Below are positions 1 to 11,900 of a DNA stretch of 64,000 bases, piece by piece. Origin of the DNA: Lichenostomus cassidix (lineage: Eukaryota; Chordata; Aves; Passeriformes; Meliphagidae). Position 1 is the stretch's first letter. Every line of letters begins with the position of its first letter. The position numbers were made by a program, and so were the translations under genes. Location: NCBI GenBank assembly GCA_008360975.2, contig CM039188.1, forward strand, positions 28,423,944 to 28,487,943. The letters are read 5' to 3'. The notes beneath the pieces were generated by a model, which saw nothing but the letters and a program-made list of their open reading frames with translations, ran no database searches and was not told where the DNA came from.

Positions 1-837
1 CAGTAACTGCAACGATCTAATCCAGTGGTAGATTGAGGGGAAAAGTACCATTCCATACAGCTCTCATAGGAGTGTGGTAAGGTGAGAGGTGGAAGAAGAG
101 CAGCCCATTTAGGAGGGGTGCCAAGTCAGGGGAGAACAAGAGGTGGTTAAAAGTAGAAGATGATGTAGGAGCAGTGTCACAGGTCTGTGACAGCCATTGT
201 TTGCTCCTGCAGTTTGTTGTAGGAAGCCAGAGAAGGGATACAGTGAGGGACTGGAGCAACTCCCAGCAGCAGACAAGGACATGGCACTCCTGGATGTGTT
301 TCTGAATGGGAGAAGTTTTCTACCAGGCACCTGTCAGCCTTCCCACAGGGAACATCTCTGCCCACGACAGTCTCCTAAAAGCTCCTCAATATTGCAGGAT
401 CTGGAGTTCCTCTGGTAGCAATTCATTAATTGGGTGACTGGCAGCTAACTGCAGACTGCAGATTTAGTGCAGAGGCTTCTGCCACTGTAAGCACAGCTAC
501 AGGAACGCTTCTGGCAGGGGAACTGGCAGCCTATTACGTGCAATTAGTAGCTGCCAGAATTCCTAAACACCAGTATGTTTAGGAGCACCTGCTAGTGGCT
601 TTCAGCACAAGACATCTGTCTCCCCTCCAGCTCCTCTGTGTCTGTGTTCTGTGTCTCTGCAGCTTGCTGGGTTTAATTCCATAGTCATGTGAGGCAGCTG
701 ATCTCCCAGTTCAAGTCGTGACCCTCCAATCCCCACAAAACAGCAGCTGAGCCCTTGCACAGGCATGGGCAGCAGTGCCCTGTGTCCCTGGCAGTGCATG
801 CATGCCAGCACTTAGCCCTGGTGTTAGGAAACTCCTT

Positions 838-893
838 ATTCTATTCCATTCCATTCCATTCCATTCCATTCCATTCCATTCCATTCCATTCCA
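838..893 (+). repeat. (ATTCC)n pentanucleotide microsatellite
   Basis: About ten nearly perfect tandem copies of ATTCC (equivalently GGAAT on the other strand) lie in the KALRN intron. Confidence 0.95.
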
Positions 894-2376
894 ATGATTG
901 CTGCATTTCTATGAGCTGTAAGACAATAGTCTGATTGAGTGTCATCGTTCAGTGTAGGTCTAATACAGAGTCACCAAGATATCCAGATATTCAGCCTCAG
1001 TCAGGAGTGAGGAGGCTCATGTACTTGTTCCAGTTCATGCCAGTTTGAATACAGCTGTGTAGTCCATACCTGCTGGTCACCAGGGCACTTTCCAAGCAGC
1101 TCCCTGCCTTGATCCCTGTAATCAGAAGAGGAGATGAGTGAACTTGAATTTTTGGCTACATGCATCTTAGAAACCTTATATTTGGGAGTACCTCTAAGGT
1201 ACTGCATCAGGTAGGCTTCAGAGAATGAGTAGAGATGGTCAAGGTAGATTTTCCTGCTTGGTAGGAAGAGGGTAGCTGAGGGAATAGTGGCACTGAGTTT
1301 AAGGTAAGCAGTGGAGGTGCAGACCCTGGATCCTAGCAGAGGTGTAAATTGGTAGGTGTTGTCTGTTCACCAGAAGCATGGTTGCTGCACTGATTTTTAA
1401 TAAACACCCACCTGCCTGCATGTCCTGCAGCTTTATGCACTACAAGTACCTGCTGCTTCATTTTTAGAGAAGAACTTGGCCGGGTGAATCCTCACAGTAA
1501 CCTCGTAGGTGGGAGAGGTTCTCCCCATTCCCTCTGCATCTCTCTGTGCTTGTGGGGAGCAAAGCAAACAGAGGTGGTGGCAGCTGGAAGGTCCCCTCCC
1601 ACCCCTTTTCCCAGGCAGAGGGGACTGTGGAGCCTTTCCCAAGGGCACGGTGGGTCAGGCAGCCCCAGGGCTGTGCAGCACACGCCTGCTCAGGCCACAC
1701 TGCTGGGAAAGAGCAGCCTCTTGCCTTTTGCCCCACACGTGTTTGCTGCCGGGCACAACTTGGCAGAGCTCTCCAGAGAGCACAAGCGTCTGGTGTGGCT
1801 GCTGCCAGCTCTGCCCGCTGCCAAGGGGGCTGGATTTCAGTCTCAAACCAACAAGGAGCTGTTTGACCTTTTTCTGCCACACGGCCAAAGTATCGCCTCC
1901 GCTTTGTCTGAGCAAGGGACATGTTTGGAGCACAGCAGGAGCAGGATTTATTTTCTCAGTAGCCTCTCATAACTAAGTCTCTCCTTGCAATGCCATTCTG
2001 GTTGGTTTTTTTCCCACCAGGTATTTTAAACCGGGTTGTTATCTCAGCACTGTTTGCCCTCAGCCCTCAAGTGGGTCAGTCTGGTGGTTGATGTGGACAG
2101 AGCAATATCAGACATGAAAGCACTCCTCTATCTTGTTAGCCTTGATAATGCTGTAGCAAACTTGAGTACAGATGGAGGTTATTTGTCATGTGCCAAATCT
2201 GTGCATTGGTGTAATTGAGAGACAAAGTGTCTGCAGCAAGCTGTAACGTTTTGAAATTGTCCTCGAAAGAACAGTATGTGATTAGTCAGTTTAACTTACC
2301 AAAGAGGGGCTTTTTTTAGCTTGCTGTTGTTTTTATGCATCAGGCCTTCATTAGATGACTCCCCTACCCGGGGTTA

Positions 2377-2398
2377 TTAGCTCTAAAATCAGAGCTAA
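2377..2398. repeat. Small perfect inverted repeat
   Basis: TTAGCTCT (2377-2384), a 6-base spacer and AGAGCTAA (2391-2398) form a perfect hairpin. The motif TTAGCTCTTAG recurs about 60 bases later. Function is unknown. Confidence 0.7.
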
Positions 2399-2921
2399 AA
2401 CATTCAACACCCACACACAGACTACCCACTCGGAAAGATTAGCTCTTAGTTATGACGGGAGAGGGGGAATTTGTTTTCCAAGTGTTTGAAACTTCCAAAT
2501 TGAAACTTAACTGATGAATCTTGGGCAAAGCCAGATGGACAGGAGCAATAAACCCTCTCCTACTTGCTGCAAAATGGGTCAGAGCATGTCTCCATCATTC
2601 TCAGGGGGCTACACAGGGGATGGGGAGAGGAGATCAGGGAGGGGTACTTCAAAGTACAGGCAGCTGTTTGTGCTGCTGCTCTTGCACCATCTGGGATGTG
2701 GGGGGAAGAGGGATAGCAGGAAAGAGTGGTTAAGAGATTTGAAACTACTCTGACCCGAAATGTGATGTCTTTTACATTCCACTGAGCTCTGAGTGAAGGG
2801 TGAATTGTGTTACGTGATCTGGATGATGATGGGGTGTTGTGGTGAGGTCGTATGTGGTAAGGGAGCAAATGGTAACGTCAAGGAATATGGTCAAATATTT
2901 GTGTGTTCTGTTTTAATTTAG

Positions 2922-2988
2922 GTTTGTCTTAAATGAGTTGGTGCAGACTGAAAAAGACTACGTCAAAGACTTGGGAACTGTTGTGGAG
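2922..2988 (+). CDS. KALRN: KALRN exon: start of second DH domain
   Basis: This exon opens the second Dbl-homology domain, reading [17 protein letters not shown], the typical conserved-region-1 entry helix of a Rho GEF. The first base completes a codon from an exon outside the window. The acceptor is preceded by TTTTAATTTAG and the donor is GGTGAGC. Confidence 0.95.
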
Positions 2989-5900
2989 GTGAGCTGAAGC
3001 AAACCCTGCTATGCAAAATGTTTTCCCACTAAAAAGCACCATGCTGACAAGTGACAACAATCAAAAATATAGCATGAGAAACAAAGTGCTTAATTTTGCA
3101 GTCTGCTTCCATGGTCCCCTTCTCATGTTGACAGAAACAAGAAGAAATGCCTTTGGAAACTATTTTTGTTTCCATCTAGCAAATGTTGTATTTTAGGTTC
3201 AACTCCAGTGTGCAGAGGTTTTTCTTGGCTACTCTACTTGTGACAAACTCTTTTTGCTATAATGCATCCTTGGAGACATTGGTGGAGAATACGTTATTCT
3301 CCTACCACTTATTTCTTGCTTTTCTTCACATCATATTGGGAAATGGTAGCACATACATTACTTGAGTTTGCACCTGGACTTATGTCCTGTGTCTGAGTAC
3401 CTTTCCAGAAGCTGGGGCTGCATTGAGGTCAATGTGTGGCCCGTGGATTATTCTTTTGCAAAAAAGCCTCAGATAAAAGAAAGTTTGGGGATTTTTTACA
3501 TTGAAAAACCAACCTTTTTGCATTGAAAAACAGTCTTTTTTTTTTTTTTTTTTAAGCTTCAACTTGTAAAGATCATGCTGATCCCTAGGGATACCTGTCA
3601 GATCCAACCCAGTGCAGGGTTCAGTTTTTTTCCCAACAAGAACTCAGAACTGGAGGCATGTGATTCACTAGTGGCATTCACAAGTCCAGGGAGAATTACC
3701 AGTCTATCTAACAGTGATTTTCAACGGCTTCCAAACTGGAAAGACCTTTGTGTTATGTTCTGTTTACATCATGCACCACTGGCAAGCCTGACAGGGCTGT
3801 CGTGCTCCAAAGGCTTACAAAGAAACTCTCAGGAGGTGTGAGAAATCCTGTTCTTGTGACTCTTTAAACTTACTGCTTGGCTTTGTGCTCCCACAAGATA
3901 CTTCCATCCCACATGGTGATGAATGGAAGAACTCTGTACAGAGTCTGATTTCTTCCTCTTACCAGAGAAGCCAAGAGCTTGATAAACTACTTTGTTTAAC
4001 TTTTGTCTTACAATTGCACTTGTCACTTCAATTGCATCTAATAATGGTTTGTGTAAGTATTGCTGATATTCTAAACAAATCATTTAACATTTTATTTTAA
4101 GCAAACTGTGTAATTTAAAGTATCTACTTGCATTTCTGGTTTTAAATTGTACAAAAGATATTTTAAGCATTTTCAATGTAAAATATCTTGGCATTAAACA
4201 TTTGCTTCTTTAAAAAAAATGTAATTGTGCTTCCCCTTCAAATGAATCCTTTGCTGATTACTGATCCTTAATCCTAAAGGGCTTCATGAAGAGGATGGAA
4301 GAGAAAGGAGTTTCTGAAGATATGAAAGGGAAAGACAAGATAGTATTTGGCAATATTCACCAGATCTATGACTGGCACAAAGAGTAAGTTTTTGGTTTAG
4401 TTCCTCTTTCAGCACCTTCCTAGCCTCTTGTTCATAGAGGATTGGTTTATATGGTGTCTGTATGTCTAAACTGCTTTTAATTGAACATCAGGTCATTCAG
4501 GGCTGAACTTCCAAAGGACTTTGGCTCTCTTTTGGTTGTCTCTGTTGGCTTGTAAGTGCTGCTTAATGGCATCACAAATCATGGCTACCTTGAATCCTGA
4601 GAAGATGTTCTGATTTATGTGCTTTTAGCCACAGTTTCATGATACACTGTGTCCTGACACAGGGCTTCATCTACCCAGCTAGAACCAGCATGACTGCATG
4701 ATTTTTTACATTAAATCATTTTCCCAGTGAAAAAAAAGAACTTTGTCATGTGATAGCTTTGCACTGCCTGGCTTCCTGGGAGGGTGTTTTTCATGCTGTC
4801 TCTGATCACAGGTACAGCTTTATGCTGGCTCCAGCACAGTGCCAGCAGTGCTGGTCAGTGTGACAGGAAAGCTGCCCACAGGAGTCTGCCCTGTGTCAGT
4901 TCTGTGCTGCTGATGGCTCTGCCACAGCAAAGGGCTTCACTGGGAGGGATCACTGTGGTCCATCCACAGTTCCTGAGCTGCTGCTTATAAGCATTTGCAG
5001 CATCACTCAGAGAGTTGCTGCTTGTGGGGTATTTGCTGGATCCCCAGAAAAGCTACTGGGGCTGCCATAATTGTGTTTCTTGGGTCACAGCTGTAGGCTC
5101 AGTGCATCCTGCTGGTGGCCAGTGGCAATCTGAAAAATTATGGTTTCCTTCCTTTCTTGTGGTTCTCAGCAGCATGAACATCTTCACATGCAGCTGATTG
5201 GATCATGAAGGCTGACCATACCAGTGGTATTTGGCTAGAAGGGTGATAAAACACAAATTCCTTTAAGGCCCTTTTCACCTGAAAGCCCTGAAATGCTTTG
5301 GCCTAGTTGATGCTTTTGGCTCTGAGTTAGGAGCTCCATTCCTTGAAAATCTTACTCACAGAAGTACATTTTGAAAAGCTGCTGGAAACACAAGTCCTGG
5401 GCCATTTCCCATGTAACTTTATGAACAACGTCTTGCTTATGGACAATATGGTCATCATTTCAAGTCTGCCCCTCAGAAATACTCCACAGTTCCAGCTGAC
5501 TAAAATTTGAGCATGCATGTGCAGACTGGAGGAAGAGGCATTGGTCTGGATCTTCCTTCAGCTCTGGATATTTCCCTCACCCAAGAAACACAGTATCCTT
5601 GCCATCGTGTGTCTCATAGGTGCTTGTCTCATGGCCTGGGCCTGTCCTTATGTTCTGACAGATGATCTTGTGAGCACAAACTAAAAAATGTCAGAAAAAG
5701 CTTCATCATGGATTAAGTTGATACCAAGAATGGAGTGATTTTTTACCAGTGCCATTCCTTGATTAAGTGTGAGGATGGGAATTTTCTGTAACACATAGGG
5801 AAGGATTCCCTATTTTTAGTTCCATGTATCTGGGTCAAGAAGTCTATTTAAATGCAGATGAATGTAGCATTTATGGAGGATTGAGTTATAAAAGCAGCTG

Positions 5901-8900
5901 TGTCTAAGGGTAGCAATGGGGATTTTTATTTGGGACATCTATCCAATTTACATCATTTTTTGAGGTTCTGGGATTTCTTGGGACCAGACCATTGCAAGCA
6001 TGTCCTCTCACCAAATCTAGCTACTGTAGGCATTTGAAACTTAAATCCAGAAGTGAAAAAGGGGAATATCATGGACAGGGAGATTGTTGGGATTTGCCTA
6101 CCAGAGAGAAAAATCTAACAGTATTTCTGAAGTTTTTAGGTCGGTTTTAGGCATCCCAGTATATTCTAGATAAGGGCATTTGAGCTACAATGAATGACCT
6201 CCCCAAAACTGCATGTCAGGATAGAGATGATGTTTATGAATTATTATGACTATTATGAATTACATGTTATTATTTATTACGAAATTAAAAACAGTAACAA
6301 ACAAAACATACCGTAACTCCACCAGCAAAATATGTTGATTTGTTTATTCAGGTGGAAACATATTCATCTCTTTCACGCTGACCAGTTCTCCAAATGTGCT
6401 CATGCAGCTGAGAACTCCTGGTAAAGCTGGAGTTTTCATAAGCTGAGTTTCCACAAGCATTTTGGTATATGGAAGAGTTTTACTTCAGGAGTTCTCAGTG
6501 AAGGAAAGCAACTCTCGCAATTAGATAGTGATCAGCACTTTTTGAAAATTGCAACCACTGTCTCAGTAAAGAAGAGCACACAGCTTGCAAGACAAGACCT
6601 CCCCATTTCACAGCTCTCTTCAATGCAATGGAAATTCTACCATTAAGGCCTGAAGCCAAGCTTACCTTTAAATTTGTTATTGGATACTGTAGCTAAAATG
6701 CCACTGATATATCTGAAGGATAACTAGTTTGTTGCTGAGGTGACCAAAGGAAGCATTCTGAAGTGTTGATGATGTCCTTTCTTTCAGCTTTTTCCTGGCT
6801 GAACTGGAAAAATGTCTTCAAGAACCTGACCGTTTAGCACAGCTCTTCATTAAGCATGTAAGTTTTATTTTTTGTACTGGATCTAGTACAATTGCCATTT
6901 AGGGTGTGATAGCTCCTTTTCAAAAACACCTGTTCATGTCAACTCCATACTTTTACATGTCTAAACTGAATTTAAACATTAAGTATCCCCATAGTTATAC
7001 ATTTTCAGTGGACAGCTGGATTGCACTAAAGCATTAATCACTGTCTTCTTGCAGACAGTTTATTTGCAGGGCAAAACTGAACTGGCTAAGGACATCTGCC
7101 AAAATACAATTATGGCTGGTACTTGCCAACTGCCACAATTTACATGTTCATGTGGTATTAGCCAGGGTGTAACTCTAGAGGAAGTTTCAGACCTGTCAGT
7201 GTGGATATAACATCTCTCACTGGCCACAGCCCAGAAAGCTCCCCTTGCATAAGTGTACAAGTGGAAAACAAAACCAGTTACCAATTTTCTTTCCTGCTTC
7301 AGCAAACTAAGTCTCTGATTAAACCAAAAATAAGGAAGACCAAGCAGAACATCATAGCAACTTTCTGCCACCTTTTAATAACAGCAGGGTGGCCAATATC
7401 TCACATTGCTGCCTTGCCTCTTGCCTTCACAGGAGCGGCGATTGCACATGTATGTGGTGTATTGCCAAAACAAGCCGCGGTCTGAGTATATCGTAGCTGA
7501 GTATGAAACCTACTTTGAGGTAAGCATGGCACATTATACATTATTACTGCTTACAACTGTGAGCCCAGGTCAAGGAGACTGTTCTGTAACCTATGGGGTT
7601 TGCCTAAAACAAACTTGAAGATTTTGACACTGCACATGCTGCTGAGGTCTCTGCCGTAGGGAGAAAGTGTTATTATTTAGTTGCTTTCAAATTCTCATAT
7701 TGTTCATTTCTAATAAATATTTAATTTTTACTAACTGTGTGTGGCCCTTAGAGTACCACAAATGCACTTATTTCTAACACAATAAAATAAGTCTACAAAC
7801 AACAGAGGAGGTAAAAGCTGTTGGAGCTGGGTGTTGCCTCTCATAAATCCCCAGTAAATTTGTCTGTTTCAAGAAGTCTTTGGGACTAGACACGTTTTGA
7901 TAGTAATGTGAAAGAAGCTTGTTGAACAAGAGAAAGATGTTTTCTGTCACCCCAGGGCTGGAGGCATGTCCTGCAGAACTCCCTGGTGAGCTAATCCCCA
8001 CTGCAGTGGAAAGAGTGACCCTCAGACCTTGCCAGGCTGCTCGGTCAGCTCAGAGGGGGAGGAGGGATCCTGTGCTTTCCAATGCCTTCCAGCTCGGTCA
8101 TGACTGTACTCAGTCCTTGCCTAAATAGGTTGTGCCAGATTTTTAAATCCTCAGGAATTCCCTCTTGCAAACAAAAGATTAAAAACAGACAAACTTTCTG
8201 CAGAAATAAGTCTCTGCTGAGACGTTTTATCGTGTTCTCTGTCTTACTCTGTGATTGTTTGCAATTGTTTTTAATCCTCATTTTTTTAGGAGGTTCAGCA
8301 GGAGATAAGCCAACGGCTGACCATCAGTGATTTTCTGATCAAACCCATTCAGAGAATAACTAAATATCAGCTTCTTCTCAAGGTGAGTGAAAAGATACAG
8401 TTTGGATTAAACTGCATACTGCATGTTGCATTATATGCTGTAATTTTAAGTATCAACCTTAGACTTATTTCTGTTCCAAATAAAATAACACTTTTATCAG
8501 TAGTCCACAAAGAACACAGGAGTTAAAAGTTGTTGGAGCTGGGTAGTGCCTAGACTAGATACAGTACAAAACTGAGGAATAAATTCATTAGATTAAGAGG
8601 AAAGAGGGGTCTGCTCTCTGGGCCTACAATGACAGAGACCTGTGGAAAATATCCAGAGCAGGAGGCCACATCTGCACGAGTTGTTTGTAATTTAGGGTAG
8701 TAAACAGATTTTTTTTTCCTTTTGGATTTTTTTTATAGAAGGGTACACTTCAAATAGGAATTTTCTTCTTGAAAGTTGAAATTGAAAGTTTCAGAGTATA
8801 AACTTTCAATTTTTTTTAGTTGGAACAAAGATACAGAAATGTATTGGTACAGTGTGTCTTTGGTGCTGAATGGCATGCTTCTAGTAAATGCTATAGCTTC

Positions 8901-11900
8901 CACTTCTTAATATCTGTCTTCAAATCAGCTGAAGAAACTTACTTGCAGAATATTCAGTTGTCTTACAATTTGTGGAGCTCACCACAATTTCTTTCTCAAG
9001 GAGCCTGACGAATCTGGTTTGTGCTGACTTATCCATAATGGAAATTACTCAGCACTTTTGAAAATTCATCTTGAGGGGTCTGAAGCCAATATATAAGATA
9101 GGGCATGTCTGAACCCATTCTGTACTCTTCAGCAGCACCAGGACTCTGAGCTGGTTTCTCCTCCTTTTTGAGCTATACCCCAGCAGGCTGCCTCAGCCCA
9201 GCTTTGGGAATTGCACACTGGCAAAGGCACAGCAGTGTGTTCCCCAAAAGGCCAGAAGGGAAAAGAAAAATCTTCATGTGTGTGTGGTCTTGTGGCTTAA
9301 GACAGGGACCAAGTAAGCATTCCAAGGACTAACCCCAGCTTTGGCTTTTTTTCTGTGATGTTTTCAACAACCATCCACACCCCTTTTCCATATCTCTAAA
9401 GTGGTTATGACATTCAGCAATCTCTGAAGATGAATTTATTAATATTAGCAAGTTTCTTCTCAGAAAATCACATGCTGAATATGCTTTTTCCTTTTCAAAC
9501 TGGTGCCTTTTGTTCTCTCTTTTCTGAAGTGCCTTAATGCAAACCTTTCTGCTTTCTCCAGGACTTCCTGAGGTACAGTGAAAAAGCTGGTCTGGAGTGC
9601 TCCGAGATAGAGGTACATTTTCATGCCCTGGACAATAGGGCTAATGGGACTTTGTATGAGGGAATGAAAATCCCAGTATTCTTTAACAATAGTTGAAGGT
9701 CCTGCTGGTTTTCTAAATGTGGCATTTCTCTTAGCTTAAATCAGAATTAAAAGATGATGGCGCAGTCCTGCATTTTAGTCCTGCACCATCCTCTTTTAGA
9801 CATCTATTCATGAGGGCCTTGCCATGAGTCACTGCAGCAATCGTGCTATTGAACTTCATTATTGGACACTGTGCTTTTAGGAACTCTCTGGTTCTCTTGT
9901 AATAATGCAGCATCCCTTTCCCTCAACAGAAAGCAGTTGAATTAATGTGCCTTGTACCAAAACGTTGCAATGACATGATGAACCTGGGTCGCCTCCAAGG
10001 CTTTGAGGTATGCATTTGCATTCTGCTTGTAATAATAACTAGGCAAGGGAAATTATTTTATCTTTCTATGATTGTCTCTACAATCTACCCAAGCTGCTTA
10101 TCTAGGGTTTGTTCTTCTGCAGTACTGAGCTGTGTGGCTTGGTGAGGTTTCAAAGGTGGGGGGTGACACACTTCTCACTCTAAACTTGTGACCATCTGTC
10201 TATTGTTTCTTCAAAATGTGAGGTCTGTAAAAGCTTCTGCAAGCTTTAATGAGACTTATTCCATCTATTACCAGAGCAAAATAAGTGATGAACCAGCCTG
10301 CTCTGCCTTTCAGTAAGGTCACCTGGCATTAACACATTAACAGCACCCGCCAAGTTCTGCAATATCCAGGGGGGGAGCTTGTGAGTCACAACCACACAGG
10401 TTACAGCTTGTGGCTTGTAACTAAGCCAGCGTAGGCTTTGGTGAGAGGTCTTATCCCCAGATGAATTAAGATTTGTCTTATAGTCTTACGCACTGCAAGC
10501 AGGTAGGTCCTGATTTCTTCACCTTCAGAGATGTTGTGTCAAGGACTGCTGGCTTAGGGCATGGTGGAGAGCTCATGACTGAGGTAGTAAAGGAAGAAAC
10601 TGCATAATGGGAACAGGGTTTGAAGTGTACAAAACAGTCTGCTTGAGACCTCTTGCTTTTGGTTTTATATGCACAACTGATGGCAATGAGAGCAAAGAAA
10701 ACCCGTGTTACTTGTGTTCAGCTGAGGTCTACAGGATTGCTGCTTTGCTAACTTAGAGAGGATTTGTCTCACATGAATGCAGGGCTGCCTGGAAAACATG
10801 GACTGCACAAAATAGAGTATTTCACCTTGTGGGATCACGGTGGGTCAAGATTTGTAATGTTGGTGCCTTGTCTGCTCCTCAGGGCAAACTGACAGCTCAA
10901 GGCAAGCTGCTGCAGCAGGACACCTTCTACGTGACAGAGCAGGACTCAGGGGTTCAGTCTCGACCCAAGGAGCGCAGGGTGTTTCTCTTTGAGCAAATAG
11001 TTATCTTCAGTGAACTCCTTAGGAAAGGATCTCTAACGCCTGGCTACATGTTCAAGAAAAGCATAAAGGTAAGAAATGCAGAGGGAGAAACATATTCTGT
11101 TTGATGGCCATGTAAGGGTCATCCTGTCACAGGGGGACAGCAATGTGAAGAAAATATTTGCATTTCCCCTTCAGTGGACCAGAAGCTGTTTGAGACCATC
11201 TCTAAATAAACCACTGGGAGTCTAAATGTCCTGGGTAATTTTTACAAGGAACACAGCCAGGGCAAGTCCTCTCTCATTCATAACTCTTTATCAGCAAATA
11301 CTGCTACCAAACCTGCAGTAGTCAAAGGAAGTTTACAGTAGTTGCTTTTATGCATGATCATAAAAGGTAAATGAAGGTACAGTATCCAAAACACTCATTT
11401 TAGGTCAAACTGTAAGTCAATACTAAGTCTTTATATAATATTACTGGAAATACTCTCTCTAATTTGGGTGAAGGCTCTTAGTACAAATGTGGATGTTGCA
11501 AGAATGTTTCAAAGGCAAACAAAACCACACATAGTTCTAAAAATACGGCTGTGAGGAATTGTAAAACCAGCTAAACTATAAAGAGAGTTTTAAGAAATTA
11601 ATGTTGGTTTTAAATAATTTGTCCAGATTATGGGGCTGGGGCTAAAAGTAAAAACTGAAAGTAACCAGGGGAAATACTTCCTTGTTTAACAAATGCAAAG
11701 TTAACCTGTAAAATGGTAAGTGAAGGTGAATGAGTGCTGCAAATCTCCTGGTAGAACAGCCTTTGCTGTGCCTGCAGAAAGAGCAAAATCACTAATTCAT
11801 TTGAATTTCTGGGTTGTTCAAAGCTGAGAAACCAGTCTGGGATTGATTTCCTTTTCAAAGATACAGGTTAAGAGACATGGGAGAATGTATTGTGTTGGCT

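Larger units (their letters stand above)
1..2921. other. KALRN: KALRN intron, 3' part
   Basis: No exon was recognised here. The stretch 1490-1970 is relatively GC-rich and open in several frames on both strands, without recognisable protein or paired splice sites. A perfect 8-bp-arm hairpin is at 2377-2398 and the ATTCC microsatellite at 838-893. The exon joining to 2922 lies left of the window. Confidence 0.7.

Noticed and set aside
1464..1976. Several overlapping ORFs of 106-162 residues on both strands in the first KALRN intron
   Set aside because: A GC-rich patch open in many frames at once with no recognised protein motif. It does not match the kalirin segment expected before the second DH domain.
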